Below are positions 1-7,766 of a stretch of DNA of 8,132 bases, one piece after another. The stretch covers positions 1 through 8,132 of the forward strand of contig JAJAYG010000236.1 in the NCBI GenBank assembly GCA_026786335.1. The letters run 5' to 3'. Origin of the DNA: Chitinophagales bacterium (GTDB lineage Bacteria; Bacteroidota; Bacteroidia; Chitinophagales; UBA10324). A model generated the notes under the pieces. That model was not told where the DNA came from and searched no databases. It was given only the letters and a program-made list of their open reading frames with translations. The position numbers and the translations under genes are program-made. The number at the start of each line of letters is the position of its first letter. The first letter of the stretch is position 1.

Positions 1-89
1 AGTTCAACGGGCTTAATTGGTTCAAACCATGTTTTGTAATGTTGCCATTCTACGATGTCTTTAATTATTTTAAGGCAGTTGCTCCAAAC
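1..89 (-). CDS. dnaA: DnaA domain I-like segment (partial), fused in frame to the arylsulfotransferase ORF
   Basis: Residues 443-471 of the preceding ORF no longer resemble the arylsulfotransferase paralogue. They read V-W-S-N-C-L-K-I-I-K-D, then QHYKTWFEPIKPVE. From memory of Bacteroidota DnaA proteins, this is the start of domain I, which binds the replicative helicase and self-assembles; the Trp matches the conserved Trp near the DnaA N-terminus and TWFEPIKP is a hallmark block. The piece leaves the window after about 29 residues. No ATG lies in frame before it. A TTG at 90-92 would give only two residues before the Trp, fewer than normal DnaA, so the native start seems to have been lost at the junction. 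Identification of the motif is strong; whether the join exists in the organism is uncertain. Confidence 0.75.
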
Positions 90-1415
90 CAAATCAGCAG
101 TTTTATTTACTTCATCGAGCTTATATTCTTTTGCATAAGAGCGCTGGGGATTATGCCAATTGCCGTTATCAAAAAGTGTGATGTTGCCATTTGCAAGCTT
201 GCGCACATCATGTTGCCATGTAAATTGTTCAATGTCATTTGTAAAAGTGAATTGATTATTAACCCCTCCTAATCGCCAGATGATATCTCCCGTTGTCCGG
301 TTGATCTTTGTGACCTCTGAAAGATGGCGGCATGATATCAGAATATTTCCATCAGTATCTCTTTCTACTGCATTACAGTGAACTGGATCGATGTATGCAT
401 TTTGAAAACCGATGTGGCTTGCATCAAGAATGTTAAAATGATCCCAACTTGACCACTCAAATAATACATTGTTGTTACTGTCAAGTTCCTGAATTACTAA
501 CCCTACTACAATTGCTGCGGCATTGTAGTTTGGGTTATAAACTGTCATGTCCACAATTTGCGGGTCATAAGCGATCATGTATCTTTTCTTATCAGAATAG
601 ATCTGAAATTCATGCACATCGGCTTTATAACCATTGCCCATTTGAAATTCGGCTACTTGCTGGTACGTGCTATCGAGCATAACATACGAACTATCATCGT
701 GATGATATAATGTTAGATAACCATTATTATTTAAAGTGAAGTTGTTGAAAATAACAGTATCAAATTTTGCATAAACAGAATCACCATTATTATTGATTAT
801 CCAAAAATGAGATTCACTGCTATTAAAAAAGAAAAAGTCGTGACCAAAAATCTGTGCCTGATATGCATCACCTGTGTTTGTTAGAATTGTAAATCCCGGA
901 AGGCCATCAAGCGGTGTTGGGGGCCATTCAAAACTGCTTTTCTCAAATGGTTTTTTTTCAGAATTTCCAAACTCACTATTATACATTTCGCGCATTTGAT
1001 CTTTGATGCGTTTGTTTTCCTCTGCACTTCTTTCATCTCTTATATTAAAATCAAATGAAGTTCCGTTAACCGATTTCCCTTCAATTGTTTTAATTCCATC
1101 ATTAACAACAACCGTTACATTTTCACCTTCAGCAAAATGTTTTTTTGGGGTTAGAAGAATTGCTTTTTCATCTTCAATTAATTTTACGTCAAATAAATAT
1201 TCCCCGTTGCGGCTACCTGTTATCTTAAAAATATTTTTTGATTGAATTGAATTTAAAGAAAGGCGTTCGCCATTGCGCAATATTATTCCTGTTTGAGGAT
1301 TATGGTATCTGCTTTCAGGCATTGGATTAATGTAGATGAATTGTGCATTCACTTTTAGCACAAGCAAAATTAAAATGAGTGCAATAAAATTGCTTCTATA
1401 ATAAAGTGTTTTCAT
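1..1415 (-). CDS. Secreted arylsulfotransferase-like protein (paralogue 1), truncated and joined in frame to a DnaA N-terminus; runs off left edge
   Basis: The ORF opens at ATG 1413-1415 and stays open for 471 codons to the window edge. Residues 1-24 are a signal peptide (basic start, long Leu/Ile core, ending VNA|Q). Residues about 26-130 form an Ig-like beta domain, and about 165-444 an ASST (arylsulfate sulfotransferase) beta-propeller. By comparison with E. coli ASST, the likely catalytic set is H268 (DVHEFQI), H346, R363/H364 and H402 (WQHDVR); such enzymes move sulfate between phenolic compounds through a sulfo-histidine. It is clearly paralogous to the gene at 3077-5170, with no or few gaps. 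The match ends at LVWS (residues 442-445). After that the frame reads as DnaA domain I, so the rest of the propeller, the fibronectin domain and the sorting tail present in the paralogue are missing. No Shine-Dalgarno precedes the ATG, as usual in this phylum. Family assignment is firm; substrate is unknown. Confidence 0.85.
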   Translation of the reverse strand, partial: MKTLYYRSNFIALILILLVLKVNAQFIYINPMPESRYHNPQTGIILRNGERLSLNSIQSKNIFKITGSRNGEYLFDVKLIEDEKAILLTPKKHFAEGENVTVVVNDGIKTIEGKSVNGTSFDFNIRDERSAEENKRIKDQMREMYNSEFGNSEKKPFEKSSFEWPPTPLDGLPGFTILTNTGDAYQAQIFGHDFFFFNSSESHFWIINNNGDSVYAKFDTVIFNNFTLNNNGYLTLYHHDDSSYVMLDSTYQQVAEFQMGNGYKADVHEFQIYSDKKRYMIAYDPQIVDMTVYNPNYNAAAIVVGLVIQELDSNNNVLFEWSSWDHFNILDASHIGFQNAYIDPVHCNAVERDTDGNILISCRHLSEVTKINRTTGDIIWRLGGVNNQFTFTNDIEQFTWQHDVRKLANGNITLFDNGNWHNPQRSYAKEYKLDEVNKTADLVWSNCLKIIKDIVEWQHYKTWFEPIKPVE

Positions 1416-1482
1416 TTATAGATTGGGAATGAGTTTTTTAAAAATTGATCATTTAAACAAAAATCTATTATGGTGACCACTT

Positions 1483-1511
1483 AAAAAAATTGAAATGAAA
1501 ATTAATTTCAA
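1483..1511 (-). terminator. Probable intrinsic terminator after the redoxin gene
   Basis: On the minus strand a 7-bp AT-rich stem (arms 1505-1511 and 1490-1496, loop of 8) is followed directly by seven T residues (plus-strand A run 1483-1489). It lies about 53 bases after the stop of the redoxin-like gene and before the next arylsulfotransferase. The stem is weak, so efficiency is doubtful, but position and T-tract fit. Confidence 0.4.
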
Positions 1512-1563
1512 CCATATTCATAATCTTGTATAGCGTAATAAAAACCGCTTCATTATAAAAATA

Positions 1564-2961
1564 TCAATGGCTTACAAGTAACATTTTTTCCTCTGTATGC
1601 TGAGGAGAATATATTTTAACAATGTAAATTCCTGTTTGCATTGCGCTTGTAGAAACTTTCTCAATAGAATTACTGAAGGGTAATTGCTGAACTAATTTTC
1701 CTTCAACACTAAAAATCTGAATCTCAGATTGATCAGTTGGCGTTTCATTACTTAAAAGATAGAATTCATTATCTGCAGGATTAGGATACAACTGCAATTG
1801 CGATTCATTTGAATTTGCGTTGAGAACCGTTAGTGGTTGCCCTGTTATTCCAACAAACCATTGATAATAAACTTCGTCGGGGTACGATTGGTTTCTGAAA
1901 GATATCTCAACCAATCCCGTATCGGGAGCAAGTGCAGTGAAAATATCTAAGACGAATAAAACTGACGACCCGTTTTCTACATTAACATTAGCAGAATCAA
2001 CAGTGGGAGGATAACAGATGCCTGCACACATTGCCGTAAACCAATTGGATGGAATTAATTCCTGCTTGCGCACCATTTCAACAATTGCACTTGAAGTATC
2101 ATCGTTAACCAAATTCCCTTCGAAGAATAAAGTACTTTCAGGATCTGCTTGTTGAATGCTGTCATCTGCATTCATCTCAAATGTAAAATGACCTAGTGCG
2201 CCAGCATTTTGAATATCAGTAATTCCAAGAATATTTTTTATCACAGCTTCAATATCAGCAGGCGGCAGATCAAGCCAGCCTTGCTTAGCATAAATGATTC
2301 CGGTAGTGTCAAGAAGATAAACAGTATTTGGTCCGCATTCGTAATTCATCCAAAAATTATTGCATGGGCCATCTATCAATATAGGTACATCGATCTGCAT
2401 GTTATTAAGCATATCAGTCGCTATCGCTTTTCTATCTCCATAAGTTTTTGGCTCTGCATAAAGTATTCCTTCCTGAACATTGTAAGAACTTGGGTTCGGA
2501 TATCCAAAATAAACACTGGTATCGGGCCATGGATGAACTTCAACCGTGTAAACCAAATAAATATTTATAAGATCGCCATACTTTGCCTGAAGGGTATCAA
2601 TTAAAGGAACTTTCCCTCTGAATACATAACACGTGTAACTGCAGGTAATTAATAAAGTTGGTTTGCCGCTTGCAACTGTTTCGGCAAGATTTACTGGCTC
2701 TCCATCTAAAGTGTAAAGCGTAAAATCGGCCACGGGCTCAGTAAGATTATAACCCATGGTATCAAAATTCGGATTAAGCCGCGATGGAATGTAGCAAACA
2801 GAATCTGCATCATTTGGTAATGAGTTTAATCCAATAGATGGTAATAAGTTATTCTGCGAATTGGCATTTAAAAATGATATGATTAAAAGTGAAGTAAAAA
2901 CCAAACTTCGAAAACATGTAATAAAAAACTTTCTTGTTGGAAAGAAATAAAAACCTATCAT
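1564..2961 (-). CDS. Secreted deiodinase-like/redoxin-fold protein with T9SS type A sorting domain
   Basis: The 465-residue protein starts at ATG 2959-2961 and has a hydrophobic signal peptide ending near residue 36 (NANSQ|N). Residues about 75-245 are a thioredoxin-fold domain. The active-site stretch C107-S-Y-T-C111 followed by VFRGK, then VYTVEVHP (H143), resembles bacterial relatives of iodothyronine deiodinase, where Cys stands in for selenocysteine; C111 is the aligned position. Residues about 255-375 form a predicted beta-rich domain of a kind common in secreted Bacteroidota proteins, with W307, C312 and C316. Residues about 388-465 (LYPNPADNEF through the end) are a T9SS type A sorting domain, so the protein should cross the outer membrane and be surface-attached or released. 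It lies between two arylsulfotransferase genes on the same strand, 102 bases after the upstream one. A thiol-redox role is inferred from the fold; the substrate is unknown, and true deiodination should not be assumed. Confidence 0.85.
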   Translation of the reverse strand: MIGFYFFPTRKFFITCFRSLVFTSLLIISFLNANSQNNLLPSIGLNSLPNDADSVCYIPSRLNPNFDTMGYNLTEPVADFTLYTLDGEPVNLAETVASGKPTLLITCSYTCYVFRGKVPLIDTLQAKYGDLINIYLVYTVEVHPWPDTSVYFGYPNPSSYNVQEGILYAEPKTYGDRKAIATDMLNNMQIDVPILIDGPCNNFWMNYECGPNTVYLLDTTGIIYAKQGWLDLPPADIEAVIKNILGITDIQNAGALGHFTFEMNADDSIQQADPESTLFFEGNLVNDDTSSAIVEMVRKQELIPSNWFTAMCAGICYPPTVDSANVNVENGSSVLFVLDIFTALAPDTGLVEISFRNQSYPDEVYYQWFVGITGQPLTVLNANSNESQLQLYPNPADNEFYLLSNETPTDQSEIQIFSVEGKLVQQLPFSNSIEKVSTSAMQTGIYIVKIYSPQHTEEKMLLVSH

Positions 2962-3076
2962 AAAAGATATGCGTTTAAAAATTAAGTAAATTTATTATTC
3001 TTGAAATTGCAAATTCTTTTTTTAAACCAATCAATTAAAAACAACTTAAATCGTGCTTAAAAGTAATCCAATAAGG

Positions 3077-5170
3077 TCACTGCTTAATGATTTTTTGAAT
3101 CCACTCATTGCCAATTGATTTCACTTTCATCAAATAAATCCCTTGTTGCAAACTACTCATGTCAATCTGTAGCGATTGATTGCTTTCAACTGCTTTGTAA
3201 CTTGATTTCAAAACAATTCTGCCCATAACATCATAAACAAAAATTGATAAATCTGTTTGTTGGTCGAGATCAAATTCGAGGTTTACGATATTTGAAAATG
3301 GATTGGGCGTAACATTAAATGAATATTGTAATGCTGGATTTTCTGTTGTTAGCCTTAGCGGCAATGTTTTAAAAGTATCAATTGGTGACCAACCTGATGC
3401 AATGCCATTGCCACATATTGACCGAACCTGAAAAACATAATTTTGATCAGAAGCAAGGTTTCTTAACTTTTTACTGGTGTTCGTAGTTGTCTTCAACTTC
3501 CAAACTGTTTTGTTTGATTTTCGGTATTGCACTTCAAATGACAATGCTCCTGTTGCAGATTCCCAATCAACTTTTGCTTCTGTTGAGGTAATATTTTTAA
3601 CTGTTATTAATGGTAAGCTTGGTCTCGAACATGGAGCCCATTCCCTGCGATGCGATCGATAAATAGCATCTTCAGAACCAAGTGTTAATTCCCAAACAAT
3701 ATTCTTATTTGCATCAACTTCTGTCAAGCTTGGATTATCATTATTAAACAGGTTTAACCCCCAATCAATAAACGTATTGCCATTTGAGAGTCGCTGCATA
3801 CTTCCCATTGCAATTGAAAAAACATCTCCGCTTGCAACAGTTCGTTTGTAACTCCATACAAGTGTTGCTGTTTTATTTATTTCATCAATTGAATATTCTT
3901 TGGCGTAAGAAACCGCAGGCGAATGATAATTTCCATTGTCATATATTGTAAGATTTCCATTTGCAATGCGGTGCACGTCGTGCTGATAATGAAACATGTT
4001 TGCTTCGGTATCATTTATAAATGTGAATTGATTATTCTTTCCTCCCATTCTCCAAATGATGTCGCCTGTTGTAGTATTTATTTTTGTTACCTCGCACATG
4101 TGCCTGCTCGAAAGCAAAATATTTCCATCCGCTTCAAACTCGATTGCATTGGCATGCACTGCATCTATAAAATTGATATTAAACGGAATATGTTCACCAT
4201 CCAAAATTGAAAAATGATCCCATGAACGCCATTGGAAAACTACATTTTTATTCTTGTCTAATTTCTGAACCACGCAACCAATTACTGTAGTATTCTTTTT
4301 ATAGGAAGGATCATAAACCGTCATGTCTACAATTTGAGGATCGTAACAAATCATCCAATGACTTCCATCGGGCAAAATCTGAAATTCATGTACATCAGCT
4401 ATGTAACCATTTCCCATTTGAAATGAATCTATCTGGTAATAATTTGAATCAAGCATTACAAAATCAGAATCAGACCGATCATACAATGTTAAGTATCCAT
4501 TTCTGTTGAGTTCAAAATTGTTGAACTTATTAATATCTTCTTTGCCATAAACCGAATCACCATTGCTTTTGATGATGCAATAATGTGTTTCTGCCAATGG
4601 ATTAAAAATGTTGAACTGACTAAAAAACACATTGCCCGGTGCAGGGTTTGTGTTTGTATTTATAGTGAATGTTGGGAAACCTATTAAGCCATCACCAAAA
4701 CCTTGCTTGTCTTTTTGTGCAGGTTCATCCTGTGCATAAACCCTTTTCATTTGCTCAGCCATTAATATTTTTTGAGCGGCAGAATATTGTGGCTCTATTT
4801 GAAAACTAAAATCAGCTGCTTCGATTTTATTTCCTGCAATGGCTAAAATTCCTTCATTCACAAGTACGCTAACTTTTTCACCAAAAGCAAATGCTCTTGC
4901 CGGTTGAAGCACAATTGTTTTTCCATTTACATAAATTGAAATATTAACCTCGTGCCTTCCGCTTATTGATCCTGTAACTGAAAAAAGCTTTTGGTTTTTA
5001 AGTGAAGCCTCATCAAATCCACTCTTAGTTTTAAAGATGATGTTTGATTCTGGTTTATTGTAATTTGAAGAAGGCACTGGGGAAACATATTCGAATTGCG
5101 CCATTGCATTAAAATACCCGACGGTGAATAAAATGGCAAACAAACAGATTCTTGTAATTCTTGTTTTCAT
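3077..5170 (-). CDS. Secreted arylsulfotransferase-like protein (paralogue 2) with fibronectin III and T9SS sorting domain
   Basis: This is a complete 697-residue protein starting at ATG 5168-5170. Residues 1-24 are a signal peptide (ending NAMA|Q). About 26-126 form an Ig-like beta domain. About 165-515 are an ASST-type beta-propeller, with motifs DVHEFQI (H261), H339, SSRH (R356, H357), GDIIWRMGG (369-377) and QHDVH (H397). These histidines and the arginine plausibly correspond to the catalytic residues of E. coli ASST, which forms a sulfo-histidine and transfers sulfate from aryl sulfates to phenols. About 520-602 are a fibronectin type III domain, and 618-697 a T9SS type A sorting domain (NPFSN, GIYLMKVKS). 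The product should therefore be exported across the outer membrane. It is intact and serves as the template showing that the gene at 1-1415 is truncated. The upstream region is AT-rich with no Shine-Dalgarno. Paralogue status is certain; the acceptor is unknown, and a non-catalytic binding role cannot be excluded. Confidence 0.9.
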   Translation of the reverse strand: MKTRITRICLFAILFTVGYFNAMAQFEYVSPVPSSNYNKPESNIIFKTKSGFDEASLKNQKLFSVTGSISGRHEVNISIYVNGKTIVLQPARAFAFGEKVSVLVNEGILAIAGNKIEAADFSFQIEPQYSAAQKILMAEQMKRVYAQDEPAQKDKQGFGDGLIGFPTFTINTNTNPAPGNVFFSQFNIFNPLAETHYCIIKSNGDSVYGKEDINKFNNFELNRNGYLTLYDRSDSDFVMLDSNYYQIDSFQMGNGYIADVHEFQILPDGSHWMICYDPQIVDMTVYDPSYKKNTTVIGCVVQKLDKNKNVVFQWRSWDHFSILDGEHIPFNINFIDAVHANAIEFEADGNILLSSRHMCEVTKINTTTGDIIWRMGGKNNQFTFINDTEANMFHYQHDVHRIANGNLTIYDNGNYHSPAVSYAKEYSIDEINKTATLVWSYKRTVASGDVFSIAMGSMQRLSNGNTFIDWGLNLFNNDNPSLTEVDANKNIVWELTLGSEDAIYRSHRREWAPCSRPSLPLITVKNITSTEAKVDWESATGALSFEVQYRKSNKTVWKLKTTTNTSKKLRNLASDQNYVFQVRSICGNGIASGWSPIDTFKTLPLRLTTENPALQYSFNVTPNPFSNIVNLEFDLDQQTDLSIFVYDVMGRIVLKSSYKAVESNQSLQIDMSSLQQGIYLMKVKSIGNEWIQKIIKQ

Positions 5171-5244
5171 AAAATATTTTTTTTGATGAAGGAATATGCC
5201 GATTCGATAGTTACGTCAAAGAATACTTTCAGTTTCAGCTAATG

Positions 5245-5274
5245 CAAAAATAACGGAAGTTTAATTAACCGAAA
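5245..5274 (-). promoter_or_regulatory. Candidate Bacteroidota-type promoter for the complete arylsulfotransferase gene
   Basis: Reading the minus strand, TATTTTTG (5252 to 5245) matches the Bacteroidota -7 box TAnnTTTG. A TTTC at 5274-5271, one mismatch from TTTG, lies 18 bases upstream, where the -33 element would sit. Transcription would start near 5238, giving a leader of roughly 65-70 bases. AT-rich DNA produces such matches by chance, so confidence is low. Confidence 0.3.
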
Positions 5275-5289
5275 TAGATAAATGACGAA

Positions 5290-5323
5290 ATAGTAAAGCA
5301 GCTTTTTCAAGCTGCTTTACTAT
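5290..5323 (-). terminator. Strong hairpin, likely terminator of the pgi-glucosidase transcript
   Basis: Arms 5290-5304 and 5309-5323 are perfectly complementary over 15 bp around a four-base loop (TTTC on plus). The stem holds a G+C core (AAGCAGC/GCTGCTT). It lies about 100 bases after the glucosidase stop and upstream of the arylsulfotransferase promoter region. On the minus strand the stem is followed by a modestly T-rich stretch rather than a clean T-tract, so it may also act as an mRNA 3'-end stabiliser. Confidence 0.65.
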
Positions 5324-5424
5324 TCAAAGAATTATTTTAAAGAATAAAATTTGTTGTGCTGCATTTTTTATTTTTCAATGGTGAAGGATTTTAGAATTCA
5401 TTTTTAAGAAAGTGCCTTAACATT

Positions 5425-6864
5425 TTAATTAATTATTTCAGGTTTAAATTTTTTGATTGTTGAAACTGCCTGTATTTCTTCACCACGTGGTTGAATAAGT
5501 TTTGCAATTAGACCACTCCAACCGGTTTGATGCGATGCTCCAAGACCTTTACCATTATCGCCATGGAAATATTCATGAAATAAAATATAGTTGCTGAAAT
5601 TAGGATCGCGCTGTATTTTCTCATTGCTGCCGGCTACAGGTCGGTTACCATTTTCGTCCTTCACAAATAATTTTATTAAACGCTTTGAAAGCTCCTCTGA
5701 AATTTGTCTTAAAGTCAAAAGATTTCCTGAACCTGTAGGATATTCTACTTTAAAATCGTCACCATAAAAATAATGAAAACGCTGTAGCGATTCGATGATG
5801 AGAAAATTTATTGGCATCCATACCGGTCCGCGCCAGTTGGAATTGCCACCAAATAATTCCGTTTCAGATTCTCCCGGTTCGTAGTTCACAATAAATTGAG
5901 TATCCATTATTGTTAATTCAAAAGGATTTTGTTCATGGTATTTGGAAAGTGCACGTATACCGAAAGGAGAAAGAAATTCAGCTTCATCTAACATTCGTTT
6001 TAATATTTTTTTCAACCTATGCCCGCGCAACATTGAAAGCAAATGTCTGTCTTCCTTATTTTTTTCGTGCCAATGAGAAACAAGATCTGCAAGTTCAGGT
6101 CTGTGTTCCAGAAACCATTGTAAGCGAATCCTGAACGCGGGCATGGAAAGCAATTCATGATCTAATACTTCAACTGCAAACAAAGGAATTAAACCGACGA
6201 TAGAACGCACTTTTAATTTCATGCATTTATTGTCGGGTAATTTCAACATGTCATAATAAAACTGATCTTCTTCGCACCACAAACCTTCGGCGTTCTCTCC
6301 CATCTGCGACATTGCATGGGCTATGTATAAAAAATGTTCGAAGAATTTAGTTGCCATATCTTCATACACGTTATTCGACTTTGCCAACTCCAATGCTATA
6401 CGCATCATGTTAAGCGAATACATTGCCATCCAACTGGTAGCGTCCGATTGCTCAATATAACTTCCACCAAGTAAAACTTTTCCTCTGTCAAAAACACCAA
6501 TGTTATCCAAACCTAAAAATCCGCCTTCAAAAAGATTGTTGTCTCCTGTAACTTTTCTGTTTACCCACCATGTAAAATTGATAATCAGCTTATGAAAAAT
6601 GGTTTCCAAAAATTTAGTATCTCCCTTACCATTATTATTTTTCTGGTCAATTTCATATACCCGCCATGCAGCATACGCATGTACGGGAGGATTGGTATCA
6701 CATAGCGCCCATTCATAAGCAGGCAATTGTCCGTTGGGGTGCATGTACCATTCACGCACAAATAATTCCAATTGTTGTTTTGCAAAATGCGTGTCAACCA
6801 ATGCCAATGCAATGGTATGAAATGCAACATCCCATGAAGCATACCAGGGATTGCGCCACATCAT
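5425..6864 (-). CDS. C-terminal catalytic-barrel fragment of the broken glucosidase
   Basis: This is the largest open piece of the disrupted hydrolase, 479 codons. Genuine homology begins at [11 protein letters not shown] (about 6849); the preceding MMWRN is the segment-C sequence read in another frame, so its ATG is probably not a natural start. Conserved blocks are [35 protein letters not shown] and [14 protein letters not shown], then [18 protein letters not shown] and [11 protein letters not shown]. By analogy with GH63 enzymes, D12 (SWD) and E431 (FHEYFHGD) are candidates for barrel active-site acids; this is inference. Alone it would lack the N-terminal beta domain and first barrel helices and is unlikely to fold normally. 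Confidence 0.6.
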   Translation of the reverse strand: MMWRNPWYASWDVAFHTIALALVDTHFAKQQLELFVREWYMHPNGQLPAYEWALCDTNPPVHAYAAWRVYEIDQKNNNGKGDTKFLETIFHKLIINFTWWVNRKVTGDNNLFEGGFLGLDNIGVFDRGKVLLGGSYIEQSDATSWMAMYSLNMMRIALELAKSNNVYEDMATKFFEHFLYIAHAMSQMGENAEGLWCEEDQFYYDMLKLPDNKCMKLKVRSIVGLIPLFAVEVLDHELLSMPAFRIRLQWFLEHRPELADLVSHWHEKNKEDRHLLSMLRGHRLKKILKRMLDEAEFLSPFGIRALSKYHEQNPFELTIMDTQFIVNYEPGESETELFGGNSNWRGPVWMPINFLIIESLQRFHYFYGDDFKVEYPTGSGNLLTLRQISEELSKRLIKLFVKDENGNRPVAGSNEKIQRDPNFSNYILFHEYFHGDNGKGLGASHQTGWSGLIAKLIQPRGEEIQAVSTIKKFKPEIIN

Positions 6865-7160
6865 AATAATAAAACTGCTTGCTCCACAGCATGCCTGCTA
6901 ATGCCTGGCGCTGTATGTTGAGTTCATCTTCCGATGAAATTTCTTTTTGCAGTTCATTGTAAAATTCATCCGCTTCGTTTTTTCTTGCTGCAAATATTTT
7001 ATCAAATTCAGCCAATGGATTTTCCATTCCGCTTGGCTCAAGACGTAAACGAATAGTTTCAGTACCTCCTGCCTTTATGGTGATATCATATTTGATTGCG
7101 GCTTTAGTGCCTGTACTTGCAGGATTTATAGTATCCTTATTTCCAGAAACGATGTAGTTG

Positions 7161-7766
7161 TTAATTCCATCTATAAAAAAAACTCCCTTTATTTTTTACT
7201 CCGTATAATTTTTCTGTGTTGGTTTCATTATTACAAAAAAGGACTTCAGTATTTTTATCATAATGAAAAATTAATTCTCCAAGGTCCTTATGTTCAATTG
7301 CAATACACGAATTTTTTTCAGCATGCATGTTAGGTTTATAATCATCATATCCCCATTCCCATGTGTTGCGAAACCAAAGCTGAGGTAATACATTTAGTGA
7401 TGCCTCTTCATTACTGCGATTGCATACCGTTATTTTAATAAGAATATCATCGGGACTGTTTTTTGCAAATTCAATAAATACATCAAAATATTTATCATCA
7501 TTAAAAATACCTGTATCAATTAAATCAAATTCTGCTTCCTGCCTCGTTCGTTTTTTATTTTGATTCACTAACCATTCGTATGGAAATTGATGCTGCGGAT
7601 ATTTGTAAAGCATTTTCTGGTAAGAATGCGTGGGCGTGTTATCGAGATAATAGTATAGCTCCTTTACATCTTCGCCATGATTGCCTTCAGGCCCTGTTAA
7701 ACCAAACAAGCGCTCTTTAATAATAAGGTCTTTTTTATTCCACAGTGCGAGTGAAAAACAAAGCAA
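7161..7766 (-). CDS. N-terminal-domain fragment of the broken glucosidase
   Basis: This 201-codon open piece of the disrupted hydrolase covers most of its N-terminal beta-sandwich region, with ERLFGLTGPEGNHGEDVKE, DNTPTHSYQKMLYKYPQ and LPQLWFRNTWEWGYDDYKPN. The frame is in fact open upstream to about 7820 (FRWGEEGIAGFCDSK), linking to the first segment, and is lost at the 7175-7182 T run. Skipping one T restores FFIDGINNYIVSGNKD and continuity with MENPLAEFDKIF at 7027. Its listed ATG is internal, not a natural start. Confidence 0.6.
   Translation of the reverse strand: MLCFSLALWNKKDLIIKERLFGLTGPEGNHGEDVKELYYYLDNTPTHSYQKMLYKYPQHQFPYEWLVNQNKKRTRQEAEFDLIDTGIFNDDKYFDVFIEFAKNSPDDILIKITVCNRSNEEASLNVLPQLWFRNTWEWGYDDYKPNMHAEKNSCIAIEHKDLGELIFHYDKNTEVLFCNNETNTEKLYGVKNKGSFFYRWN

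Noticed and set aside
39..1245. Several plus-strand ORFs of 77-80 codons at the left end
   Set aside because: All lie antisense to the continuous arylsulfotransferase/DnaA reading frame, which is supported by its paralogue.
2209..2604. 131-codon plus-strand ORF inside the redoxin gene
   Set aside because: It is antisense to a well-supported gene with recognisable domains, and its translation matches no family I know.
2625..2660. Selenocysteine (in-frame TGA) in the deiodinase-like active site
   Set aside because: The codon at the aligned position is TGT (Cys) and the ORF has no internal TGA.
2962..3076. Terminator or promoter between the complete ASST and the redoxin gene
   Set aside because: The region is AT-rich, with only a poor match to the -7 box and no convincing hairpin; co-transcription remains possible.
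6585..6842. 85-codon minus-strand ORF rich in His and Met
   Set aside because: It is the glucosidase catalytic segment read in another frame; the main frame carries conserved motifs.
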